NCBI RefSeq assembly: GCF_039905635.1
Contig: NZ_CP157000.1
Location: forward strand, 1,426,001 to 1,490,000
Length of the DNA stretch: 64,000 nucleotides
From: Microbacterium sp. ProA8
Lineage (GTDB): Bacteria; Actinomycetota; Actinomycetes; Actinomycetales; Microbacteriaceae
Reading direction: 5' to 3'
The notes beneath the pieces are model-generated. The model was not told where the DNA came from, did no database searches, and was given only the letters and a program-made list of their open reading frames with translations. The translations under genes were made by a program, and so were the position numbers. Each line of letters starts with the position of its first letter. Within the stretch, counting starts at the first letter, position 1. This document shows, one piece after another, positions 1-8,300 of the stretch.

Positions 1-12
1 AGCACGAAATGA
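1..12 (+). CDS. 3' end of an upstream gene, probably sigR (partial)
   Basis: The first twelve bases can be read as three codons and a TGA stop that overlaps the rsrA start (ATGA). In actinobacteria rsrA follows the ECF sigma factor gene sigR in one operon, so this is probably the last codons of sigR. Only the overlap is visible, so the call rests on context. Confidence 0.3.
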   Translation, partial: STK

Positions 13-251
13 CCGACTGCGGCTGTGAGAAGGCCCGGCGCGACCTGGAGGAGTACCTGCGCCACGAGGTCTGCAAGACCGAACAGGGCGACATCGCCGA
101 GCACCTCGAGAACTGTGCGAGCTGCCGCGACGAGGCTCTCGTCGCACGGACCCTGACCGAGGTGGTCGCCCGGGCCTGCAAGGAGAGCGCACCCGAAGAG
201 CTGCGCGATCAGGTGCTGGCCAAGCTGCGGGCGGTTCAGGCGACGCACTGA
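9..251 (+). CDS. rsrA: RsrA-like zinc anti-sigma factor
   Basis: 80 aa, the usual RsrA size. It holds the ZAS motif H-x3-C-x2-C (His32, Cys36, Cys39) and further cysteines at 4, 6 and 22. In Streptomyces and mycobacteria the reduced, zinc-loaded protein binds SigR. Thiol oxidation forms a disulfide, expels zinc and frees the sigma factor to switch on thioredoxin and mycothiol genes. The start overlaps the stop of the preceding gene (ATGA), which fits a sigR-rsrA pair with translational coupling. Family assignment is firm. The partner lies outside the window. Confidence 0.88.
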   Translation: MTDCGCEKARRDLEEYLRHEVCKTEQGDIAEHLENCASCRDEALVARTLTEVVARACKESAPEELRDQVLAKLRAVQATH

Positions 252-300
252 CGGCTGGCGTTCGCCGCGGTGCGGCGGGCACGGTGGTGCCGGCCGTCAG
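248..300. terminator. Hairpin between convergent rsrA and lipid kinase genes
   Basis: CTGACGGC (248-255) is complementary to GCCGTCAG (293-300). The arms contain the stop codons of both convergent genes, and the 37-base interval is itself GC-rich and self-complementary. There is no T-run, so a bidirectional terminator is an inference. Confidence 0.4.
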
Positions 301-1202
301 CCGGCCGGGGTGAAGATCGTGAGCGCGCCGGGCACCACGTCGACCCTGAGCGGCAGGGCCCCTATGGGGTCGCCGTCCGCGTACGCGGTGACGCCCGGCG
401 AAGACAGTCGCACCGCGCGCACGCGCCGGATCGACACCTCGGCAACCCCGCCGTGCGTGCCGCGGTACACCCGCGGCAGCAGCCGAAGCAGACGCAGGCG
501 GCCGGCGGGGCGCACCAGCACCAGATCGAGCAGCCCGTCCGCCGGGTCGGCGTCCGGGCAGATCGGGATGCCGCCCCCGTAGGTGCGCCCGTTGCCGACC
601 GTCGCCATCACGAGGTCGCCGCTCAGGTTTTCTCGTGTGCCGTCGGCCAGCTCGAGTTCGACCTCGTACGGGATGCCGGCGAGCGTCAGGAACTCGACGA
701 GGATCGCGATGTTGTACCGCGAGCCGCCGCGCGGCCATCGCATCGCGTTGGCGCGGTCGTTGACCTTCGAATCGAAGCCGCTGGCCAGCACCGAGCCGAA
801 GTACTGCGTCGAGCCGTCGCTGCGGGTCACGCGGGCGAGGTCGACCCGCCGAGTGCGACCGCCGGCGATGGTGTCGGCCGCAGCCGTGACGTCGAGTTCG
901 CGCAGCCCCAGGGTGGCCGCGAAGTCGTTGCCGCTGCCGGAGGGGACGATGCCCAGAGGGATGCCGGTCCCCGCGACCTCCTGGATCGCGAGGTTGACGG
1001 TGCCGTCGCCCCCCGCGACCGCGACGGCGTCCACGCCGACCTGGATCGCGGCGCGCAGCAGGGCGGAGGACTCGGCCGCGCTGCCGCCGCTCAAGATCGA
1101 TGTCTGCACACCGCGGGTGCGCAGGTGCTCGGCCGCGCGCGTCGCGGCGCCCGTGTGCGCCCCGGCGCGTGCAGCGGGATTGACGAGAAGCGCGACCTTC
1201 AT
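297..1202 (-). CDS. Diacylglycerol/sphingosine kinase-like lipid kinase
   Basis: 301 aa from the ATG at 1202, which overlaps the upstream stop by ATGA, so the two genes are coupled. It carries the DAGK catalytic signatures: VNPAARAG near residue 8 (nucleotide binding), GGDGTVN at 64-70 and PSGSGNDFA at 87-95. The family phosphorylates diacylglycerol or related lipids with ATP at the inner membrane face (YegS/DgkB/Rv2252 type). It sits next to an AGPS-like flavoprotein, a TetR regulator and GlpD, which suggests a role in glycerophospholipid or ether lipid metabolism. The substrate cannot be read from sequence. Confidence 0.87.
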   Translation of the reverse strand: MKVALLVNPAARAGAHTGAATRAAEHLRTRGVQTSILSGGSAAESSALLRAAIQVGVDAVAVAGGDGTVNLAIQEVAGTGIPLGIVPSGSGNDFAATLGLRELDVTAAADTIAGGRTRRVDLARVTRSDGSTQYFGSVLASGFDSKVNDRANAMRWPRGGSRYNIAILVEFLTLAGIPYEVELELADGTRENLSGDLVMATVGNGRTYGGGIPICPDADPADGLLDLVLVRPAGRLRLLRLLPRVYRGTHGGVAEVSIRRVRAVRLSSPGVTAYADGDPIGALPLRVDVVPGALTIFTPAG

Positions 1203-2872
1203 GCGCGGTCGGCCGGTTCGGCCGCCGGGGTCACGAGGGCGCCCGGGTTCATGATGCCGGTCGGATCGAGGACGCGCTTCACCGCGCGGAGCACCTCGAC
1301 CCCGAGTGCGCCGATCTCCGCCTCGAGGTAGGGGCGGTGGTCGCGCCCTACGGCATGGTGGTGGGTGATCGTGCCGTGCGTCTCTCCGATCGCGCGGGAC
1401 GCGGCATCCTTCGCCCTCGCCCACCGGGTCTGCGGATCATCGGTGAGTGCGGCGACGACGGTGAAGTACAGCGAGGCGCCTGCCGGATAGACGTGCGAGA
1501 TGTGGCAGAGCACGAGGGGCTTGGTGCCGGTCGCGGTGAGACTCTCGGTCAGCGCGGCCGTGACGGCGTGCTTCAGAGCGGGCAGGTGCGTCCAGGTCGC
1601 CGCGGTCTCGAGGGTCTCGGCGAGGATGCCGCTGTCCATGAGGGTGTCGCGCAGCGCCGGAGAGGCGAAACGGCCGCGCTCCCACGATCGGGCAGGGTCT
1701 TCGCCGCGCGAGGTGGCGCCGTGTGCGGTGCACACCGCGGCGAGGTCGTCTCGCGTGGCTTCGGCCTCGGCGGGGGCCGCGCCCTCGAAGGTCGCGACGG
1801 CCAGGCATCCGCGCAGACGGGTGAGATGGCCGCCCAACGCGGCGTTCACGCGCGTCTCGGTCTCGTCGCTCAGCCGCAGCACGGTGGGACGGATGCCGCG
1901 CTGCGTGGCTTCGCGGAACGCCGACGCGCCACTGGCGAAGTCCGGGAAGGACCATGCGCCGTAGGCGGTCGCCGCCGGGGTCGGGCGGACGCGGACGGTG
2001 ACCTCGGTGAGAACGCCGAAGGCACCCTCGGATCCGAGGAAGAGCTGGCGGAGGTCGGGGCCGGCGGCGCTCGCGGGGGAGCGGCCGAGGGCGAGATCAC
2101 CGGCCGGCGTGGCTACGCGGAGCGCGTGGACGAGGTCGTCGAAGCGGCCGTAGCCGCGCGACGCCTGACCGCTCGACCGCGTCGCCGCATACCCGCCCAG
2201 CGAGGCGTAGGCGAAGCTCTGCGGGAAGTGGCCGAGGGTGAGGCCGCGCGCTCCGAGCAGCTCCTCGGCCTGCGGACCGGTGGTGCCGGCGCCGAACGTC
2301 GCGAGGAGCGAGACCTCGTCGAGCGCGAGGAGGGCGGCGGTGCGGGTGAGGTCGAGCGCGATGACGGCGCGGTGCTCTCCCCTCGCGGGGTCGACGCCGC
2401 CGACGACCGACGTGCCCCCGCCGAAGGGGATGACGGCGATGCCGCGCTCCGCGCAGACGCTCAGCACCGCGGCGACCTCGTCGTGGTCGGCGGGCGAGGC
2501 GACGGCGTCGGGAGCGGCCTGGGGGTCGTCCAGCCGGCGGTGCAGCAGGTCCGCGGTGCTCTTGCCTCCGAGGTGCAGCAGCCGCACCTCGTCGTCGCGC
2601 GTCACGTGATCGCGGCCCACGACCCGGGCGAGGGCGTCGAGGTCGGCGTCCGACAGCAGCGGCGGCGTCAGGGCCGGCACGGCGCGCCGTCGCACGGGGT
2701 GCGCCTTGCCGGGGAGGACGGTCGCGATGATCGCTTTCGCCGCGGCGGGCAGGCGGGCGGCTTCCGAGCCCCAGGCGTCCCACGCACCGCGGGGTCGCAG
2801 CGTGGGCACTGCGAGGGGACGCGCCGGGGGAGCAGGTTCGCCGGGAGGATCGGTGTGCGCCATCGCAGCCAT
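1199..2872 (-). CDS. FAD-binding oxidase, alkyldihydroxyacetonephosphate synthase-like
   Basis: 557 aa. It has a PCMH-type FAD domain with the pyrophosphate loop PFGGGTSVVGG (about 149-159), a second FAD segment HFPQSFAYASLGGYAA, and a C-terminal FAD-linked oxidase cap ending near MNPGAL. This layout matches the AGPS/GlcD/VAO class. AGPS swaps the acyl chain of acyl-DHAP for a fatty alcohol to make ether lipid precursors, but bacterial homologues are mostly untested. The ATG at 2872 follows CATACT by exactly six bases, which suggests a leaderless transcript; a second ATG lies at 2863. It is the first gene of a two-gene unit with the kinase. Confidence 0.85.
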   Translation of the reverse strand: MAAMAHTDPPGEPAPPARPLAVPTLRPRGAWDAWGSEAARLPAAAKAIIATVLPGKAHPVRRRAVPALTPPLLSDADLDALARVVGRDHVTRDDEVRLLHLGGKSTADLLHRRLDDPQAAPDAVASPADHDEVAAVLSVCAERGIAVIPFGGGTSVVGGVDPARGEHRAVIALDLTRTAALLALDEVSLLATFGAGTTGPQAEELLGARGLTLGHFPQSFAYASLGGYAATRSSGQASRGYGRFDDLVHALRVATPAGDLALGRSPASAAGPDLRQLFLGSEGAFGVLTEVTVRVRPTPAATAYGAWSFPDFASGASAFREATQRGIRPTVLRLSDETETRVNAALGGHLTRLRGCLAVATFEGAAPAEAEATRDDLAAVCTAHGATSRGEDPARSWERGRFASPALRDTLMDSGILAETLETAATWTHLPALKHAVTAALTESLTATGTKPLVLCHISHVYPAGASLYFTVVAALTDDPQTRWARAKDAASRAIGETHGTITHHHAVGRDHRPYLEAEIGALGVEVLRAVKRVLDPTGIMNPGALVTPAAEPADRA

Positions 2873-2873
2873 G

Positions 2874-2906
2874 GCGACAGTATGACACGTTCTGTATGGT
2901 TGTCAC
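2874..2906. promoter_or_regulatory. Divergent leaderless promoters with TGACA-N13-TGTCA operator
   Basis: The 34-base gap between the oxidase and tetR holds two opposed -10-like hexamers (CATACT on -, TATGGT on +), each six bases from its start codon. An inverted repeat, TGACA (2883-2887) and TGTCA (2901-2905), spans both. Such an element would suit autoregulation by the TetR product and control of the divergent lipid genes. Confidence 0.6.
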
Positions 2907-3491
2907 ATGGCCGATGGAGTGCCCGACACCGAGACCGCGATCCTCGACGCTGCGCTCGCCGAGGTGCTGGCGCACGGGATACGCCGGACGACGGCATCCG
3001 ATATCGCCCGCCGCTGCGGGATCGCGCGGCAGACGCTCTACCGCTATTGGCCGGACGCGCAGGCGGTGTTCGCCGCGCTCGTCACCCGCGAGCTGGTCGC
3101 GGCGCTCCCCGCCGAGCAGGGGGAGTGCGCCGATCTCGACGAGCTTGCCGGCCTTCTCGCCGAGACCGCCGACCGCGTACGCCGGCTGCCCCTGGTCGAT
3201 CGGCTGCGCGACACGGATCCCGAGCTCTTCGCGCGGTACATCCTCGACCGGCTCGGAGCGAGCCAGCGCGCGATCCTCGCCGAGACCGCGCGGCGCATCG
3301 CCGCGGGGCAGCGGGCCGGGTTCGTGCGCCCGGCAGATCCGCAGCAGCTCGCCGCGATGGTGCTGCTGATCGCCCAATCCGCGGTGCAGTCCGCACCGCT
3401 CGTGGCCGAGTGGCTGCCTGAGGGCGCATGGCGCACCGAGCTCGGGCATGCGCTGCGCGGGTACCTCGGATACGGGACCGAGGCGGCGTGA
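2907..3491 (+). CDS. TetR/AcrR family transcriptional regulator
   Basis: 194 aa. The N-terminal helix-turn-helix (about 12-55) is typical: AILDAALAEVLAHGIRRTT, then SDIARRCGIARQTLYRYW. The C-terminal ligand and dimer domain is divergent, as usual. It is divergent from the AGPS-like/kinase pair and lies just upstream of glpD, so it probably controls one or both units through the inverted repeat in the 34-base gap. The ligand is unknown; an acyl-CoA or lipid phosphate would fit the neighbours. The start follows TATGGT by six bases. Confidence 0.9.
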   Translation: MADGVPDTETAILDAALAEVLAHGIRRTTASDIARRCGIARQTLYRYWPDAQAVFAALVTRELVAALPAEQGECADLDELAGLLAETADRVRRLPLVDRLRDTDPELFARYILDRLGASQRAILAETARRIAAGQRAGFVRPADPQQLAAMVLLIAQSAVQSAPLVAEWLPEGAWRTELGHALRGYLGYGTEAA

Positions 3492-3564
3492 ACGCCAGGA
3501 GGCCGGGGCTGCATCATGTAGCCGAAATACTGTGTTCGATATTCACCATGTCGAGTCCTGAGCG

Positions 3565-5121
3565 ATGAACGCGCGCATCGTCGGGCGCACGCCCTTCCCC
3601 TCGGCCCTCACCGCCGCGCGGCGCGCGCGAGAACTCGAGGCGCTCGCCGACGAGCGCGAGATCGATCTGCTCGTCATCGGCGGCGGAATCACCGGGGTGG
3701 GGATCGCATTGGATGCCGCGAGCCGCGGCCTGCGCACCGTCCTGGTCGAACGGCACGACCTCGCGCACGGCACGAGCCGCTTCAGCTCGAAGCTCGTGCA
3801 CGGGGGCCTGCGCTACCTCGCCTCCGGGCAGGTGGGCATCGCGCGTGAGAGCGCGCTCGAGCGGCACATCCTCCTCACCCGCACGGCGCCGCACCTCACG
3901 CGCGCGCTCGCGCAGGTCGTGCCGCTGCACGGGCGGGGCCATGTCGCACGCGGCGCCTACATCGGCCTCGGCTACGAACTGGGCGACGGCCTGCGCCGCG
4001 CCGTCGGGACGCCGGGCGCGCTCCTGCCGGGCCCCGGCGCGATCAGTCCCGGCGAGACACTGCGACTCGCCCCCGCCGTGCGCGCAGATGACCTGCGCGG
4101 CGGCGTGCGCGGCTGGGACGGTCAGCTCATCGACGACGCCCGGCTCGTCGTCGCCGTCGCGCGGACGGCCGCCGGGCACGGGGCATCCATTCTCACCCGC
4201 GTCGAGGCCGTCTCGGTCACAGGCCGGACGGCGACGCTGCGCGACCGAGTCACCGGCGCGTTCGTCGACCTCCGTGCTCGTGCCGCCGTGAGCGCGACCG
4301 GCGTGTGGGCGGGAGAACTCGACCCCGAGGTGCGGCTGCGGCCCAGCCGCGGCACCCACCTCGTGGTGTCGACCGCGCGGCTCGGCGGCTCAGACGTCTC
4401 GCTGACGGTGCCGATCCCCGGGTCGACGGGCCGCTTCGTCTTCACCCTGCCGGCCCAACACGGACGCACCTACATCGGCCTCACCGACGTGCCCGCCGAC
4501 GGGCCGATCCCGCAGGTGGCGCACGCGACCGAGGCCGAGATCGACACGCTTCTGGGCACCGTGAACACGGTCCTCGCCGATCCGCTCGACCGCGGGGACG
4601 TGCTCGCGACGTTCGCCGGCCTGCGTCCGCTGCTGGCGGGTGCGGACGACGACACCAGCGACCTCTCGCGCCGTCACGCGATCATCGAGTCGACGTCGGG
4701 CGCGCTCAGCATCGTCGGCGGCAAACTCACCACCTATCGACGTATGGCCGAGGATGCCGTCGATGCCGTGATCCGCCGCGATCCGGGCCTGCCCTCGCGT
4801 CCCTCGCGGACGCGCGCGATCCCGCTCGTCGGAGCGTGGCCCCGGCACCGGCTGGGCGAGATCGCGGCGCCCGGCCGCCTGGTGCGCCGGTTCGGCGCCG
4901 AGGCGCCGTATGCGGCGTCGCTCCCCGACGGCCCCGGCGGGGCGCGCGGTGTGACGGCGCAGGAGCTTCAGTGGGGCGTCGCGGTCGAGGGCGCACTGGG
5001 CATCGCGGATCTGATCGACCGTCGCACGCGTCTCGGCCTGGTCCCGACCGACGGCGAAGAATCGACGGATGCCGCGGCCGCCGCCTTCGATCGCGCCGGC
5101 GTGGAGCCGATCGAGGAGTGA
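3565..5121 (+). CDS. glpD: FAD-dependent glycerol-3-phosphate dehydrogenase
   Basis: 518 aa, normal for aerobic GlpD. The Rossmann FAD motif GGGITGVG lies at 39-46. GTSRFSSKLVHGGLRYL, the DAO/GlpD signature, and a late GGKLTTYRRMAED segment are both present. The enzyme oxidises sn-glycerol-3-phosphate to DHAP at the membrane and passes electrons to quinone. It begins 73 bases after tetR. DHAP is the substrate from which an AGPS-type pathway starts, so it may feed the divergent cluster. The same four families lie together in M. tuberculosis (Rv2249c-Rv2252, from memory). Confidence 0.92.
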   Translation: MNARIVGRTPFPSALTAARRARELEALADEREIDLLVIGGGITGVGIALDAASRGLRTVLVERHDLAHGTSRFSSKLVHGGLRYLASGQVGIARESALERHILLTRTAPHLTRALAQVVPLHGRGHVARGAYIGLGYELGDGLRRAVGTPGALLPGPGAISPGETLRLAPAVRADDLRGGVRGWDGQLIDDARLVVAVARTAAGHGASILTRVEAVSVTGRTATLRDRVTGAFVDLRARAAVSATGVWAGELDPEVRLRPSRGTHLVVSTARLGGSDVSLTVPIPGSTGRFVFTLPAQHGRTYIGLTDVPADGPIPQVAHATEAEIDTLLGTVNTVLADPLDRGDVLATFAGLRPLLAGADDDTSDLSRRHAIIESTSGALSIVGGKLTTYRRMAEDAVDAVIRRDPGLPSRPSRTRAIPLVGAWPRHRLGEIAAPGRLVRRFGAEAPYAASLPDGPGGARGVTAQELQWGVAVEGALGIADLIDRRTRLGLVPTDGEESTDAAAAAFDRAGVEPIEE

Positions 5122-5141
5122 GCGGAGCCGCCGTGGCGCGA

Positions 5142-5224
5142 TCCTCAACCGAGGACTTGAGCAGAGATACGGGGCGACGCGCCGGATGAGGATCCTCATC
5201 TCGGCTCAGCTCCTCATTCGAGGA
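5142..5224. repeat. Imperfect 27-base inverted repeat downstream of glpD
   Basis: Arm 5142-5168 and the reverse complement of 5198-5224 agree at 21 of 27 positions, with a 29-base interval. A shorter perfect palindrome CTCCTCG-AG-CGAGGAG follows at about 5236-5251. It resembles a decayed member of the palindromic repeat class found elsewhere in the window and may help end glpD transcription. No ORF here has coding character. Confidence 0.5.
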
Positions 5225-5275
5225 CGGGACCGTTCTCCTCGAGCGAGGAGACGGCGGCACCGGTGTGACGACACC

Positions 5276-5313
5276 GGCCCCGGACGCACCCGCGAAGAGG
5301 GGCGTCCGGGGCC
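5276..5313 (-). terminator. Terminator hairpin downstream of kgd
   Basis: A perfect 12-bp stem, GGCCCCGGACGC (5276-5287) against GCGTCCGGGGCC (5302-5313), with a 14-base loop, ends 21 bases past the kgd stop. It is GC-rich without a clear U-run, like many actinobacterial terminators. Confidence 0.65.
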
Positions 5314-5333
5314 GGACCGACGGAACGCGTCGC

Positions 5334-8300
5334 TTAGACGGTGAGCGCCTGCTGCATGATGGCGGCCTGCTCGGCGGCGTGCACCTTCGGCGAACCGGTG
5401 GCGGTGGATGCCGCGGAGGCACGGGAGACGCGGCTGATGGTGCGACCGCGCAGATGCTTGACGACCTCGAGCGCGATGAACGGCCAGGCGCCCTGGTTCT
5501 CGGGCTCGTCCTGCACCCACACCAGCTCGGCGTTCGGGTACGAGTCGATGACGGCGTTGAGCTCGTCGACCGGTGCCGGGTAGTACTGCTCGAGCCGCAC
5601 CAGCGCAACTGCGGGGTTCGGGTTCTTTTCGAGCTCGGCGCGCAGATCCCAGTGGATCTTGCCGGCGTGCAGCAGCACCCGCTTGACGGCCGACTTGTCC
5701 AGGGCGCGACTGTCGTCGAGCACCGGCTCGAACTTGCCGTTGAGGAAGTCCTCGACGGGGCTGGTCGCACCGCGCAGGCGCAGCATCGCCTTCGGCGTGA
5801 AGACGATGAGCGGGCGGCGGGGGCGGGCGTACGCCTGGCGGCGCAGCAGGTGGAAGTACGACGCCGGCGTCGAGGGGCGCGCGACGGTCATGTTGTCCTG
5901 CGCGCACATCTGCAGATAGCGCTCGATGCGGGCCGACGAGTGGTCGGGGCCCTGGCCCTCGTAGCCGTGGGGCAGGAGCAGCACGACGCTCGACTGCTGG
6001 CCCCACTTCTGCTCCGCCGACGAGATGAACTCGTCGACGACCGACTGCGCGCCGTTGCCGAAGTCGCCGAACTGCGCCTCCCACAGCACCAGCGAGTCGG
6101 CGCGCTCGACCGAGTAGCCGTACTCGAACGCCATCGCCGCGTACTCGCTGAGCAGCGAGTCGTAGATGTAGAAGCGACCCTGATCCTCGCTGAGGTTCGT
6201 CAGCGGGATCCACTCCTGGCCGTTCGAGCGGTCGTGGAGCACGGCGTGGCGCTGCACGAAGGTGCCACGACGGGAGTCCTGGCCGGCAAGGCGGACGTTG
6301 GTCTTCTCGAGCAGCAGCGAGCCGAACGCCAGCAGCTCTCCGAAGCCCCAGTCGATCGAGCCGTTCCGGCTCATGTCGAGGCGCTTGTCGAGCAGCTGCT
6401 GCAGCTTGTTGTGCACGGTGAAGCCGCCGGGCTTGTTCACGAAGGTCTCGCCGATGAGGCCGATCATCTCGCGCGAGACGCCGGTGGTCTCGGGCTCACC
6501 GGCCGCCGGCTCTTCCGCGGCATCCGGGACGACCACCGGTGACGACCCGGTCTCGGCCGCGTGCGTCTCGGCGAAGGCGATCTCGAGGCGGTTCTGGAAG
6601 TCCTGCTTCGCCTTCTGGTACTCCTCCTCGGTGATGTCACCGCGGCCGACGAGGGCCTCGGTGTACAGCCGGCGGACCGAGCGCTTCGCCTCGATGAGGT
6701 TGGTCATGAGCGGCTGCGTCATCGACGGGTCGTCGCCCTCGTTGTGTCCGCGGCGGCGGTAGCAGACGAGATCGACGACGACGTCGCGGTGGAAGCGCTC
6801 GCGGTACGCGAAGGCCAGCTGGGCCACGCGCGTCACGGCCTCGGGGTCGTCGCCGTTCACGTGGAAGATCGGCGCCTGGATCGTCTTCGCGACATCGGTG
6901 GCGTAGACCGAGGTGCGCGCGTCGGTGGGCGTGGTGGTGAAGCCGACCTGGTTGTTGACGACCACGTGCACCGTGCCGCCCGTGCGGTAGCCGCGCAGCT
7001 GCGACATCTGCAGCGTCTCGACCACGACGCCCTGGCCCGAGAAGGCGGCGTCGCCGTGCACCAGGATCGGCAGCCAGGTGAAGGTGCCGATCGGCTTGCG
7101 ATCCTGCTTCGCCCGGACGATGCCCTCGAGCACTCCGTCGACCGTCTCGAGGTGCGAGGGGTTCGCGGCGAGGTACACCGGCAGTTCGGACTTGTTGTCG
7201 GCGACGAACGTGCCCTCGGTGCCGAGGTGGTACTTCACGTCGCCCGACCCGCTCTTCGAGCCGATGGCGACGGATCCCTCGAACTCGCGGAAGACCTGGC
7301 CGTAGGTCTTGCCCGCGATGTTGGTCAGCACGTTGAGGCGGCCGCGGTGGGCCATGCCGATCGCGGCGCCGTCGAGACCGGCTTCGGCCGCGCCCTGCAG
7401 GATCTCGTCGAGGAGGGGGATCAGCGACTCGCCGCCCTCGAGGCTGAAGCGCTTCTGCCCGACGTACTTCGTCTGCAGGAACGTCTCGAACGCCTCGGCC
7501 TGGTTGAGCTTGTCGAGGATGCGCAGCTGCTCGTCGTGACCGGGCTTCTGATACTTGATCTCGACGTTCTCCTGGAACCACGCACGCTGCCCGGGGTCCT
7601 GGATGTGCATGTACTCGATGCCGATCGTGCGGCAGTACGAGTCGCGCAGCACGCCGAGGATGTCGCGGAGCTTCATCTGGCGCTTGCCGCCGAACCCGTT
7701 CGTGACGAACTCGCGGTCGAGGTCCCAGAAGGTGAGCCCGTGGTTCTCGATCTCGAGATCCGGGTGGGTGCGCTGCACGTATTCCAGCGGGTCGGTGTCG
7801 GCCATCAGGTGGCCGCGCACGCGGAAGGAGTTGATGAGCTCCTGCACGCGGGCGGTCTTGTCGACGCGCTCGGCGAGGTCGACGTTGATGTCGGCGGCCC
7901 AGTGGATCGGCGCGTACGGGATGCGCAGCGCCGCGAAGATGTCGTCGTAGAAGCCGCGCTGGCCGATGAGCAGCTCGTGCACCTTCTTGAGGAACTCGCC
8001 CGAGCCCGCACCCTGGATGACGCGGTGGTCGTAGGTGCTGGTGAGCGTGATCGTCTTGCCGATGGCGAGTTCGTTGAGCGTCTTGTCGCTCGCGCCCTGG
8101 AACTCGGCGGGGTACTCGAGGGCGCCGGCACCGACGATGCAGCCCTGGCCCTTCATGAGGCGCGGCACCGAGTGGACGGTGCCGATGCCGCCCGGGTTGG
8201 TGAGCGAGATCGTGGTGCCCTGGAAGTCCGCTGCGGTGAGCTTGTTGCCGCGGGCGCGGGTGACGAGGTCCTCGTACGTCGTGAGGTACTCGTTGAACGT

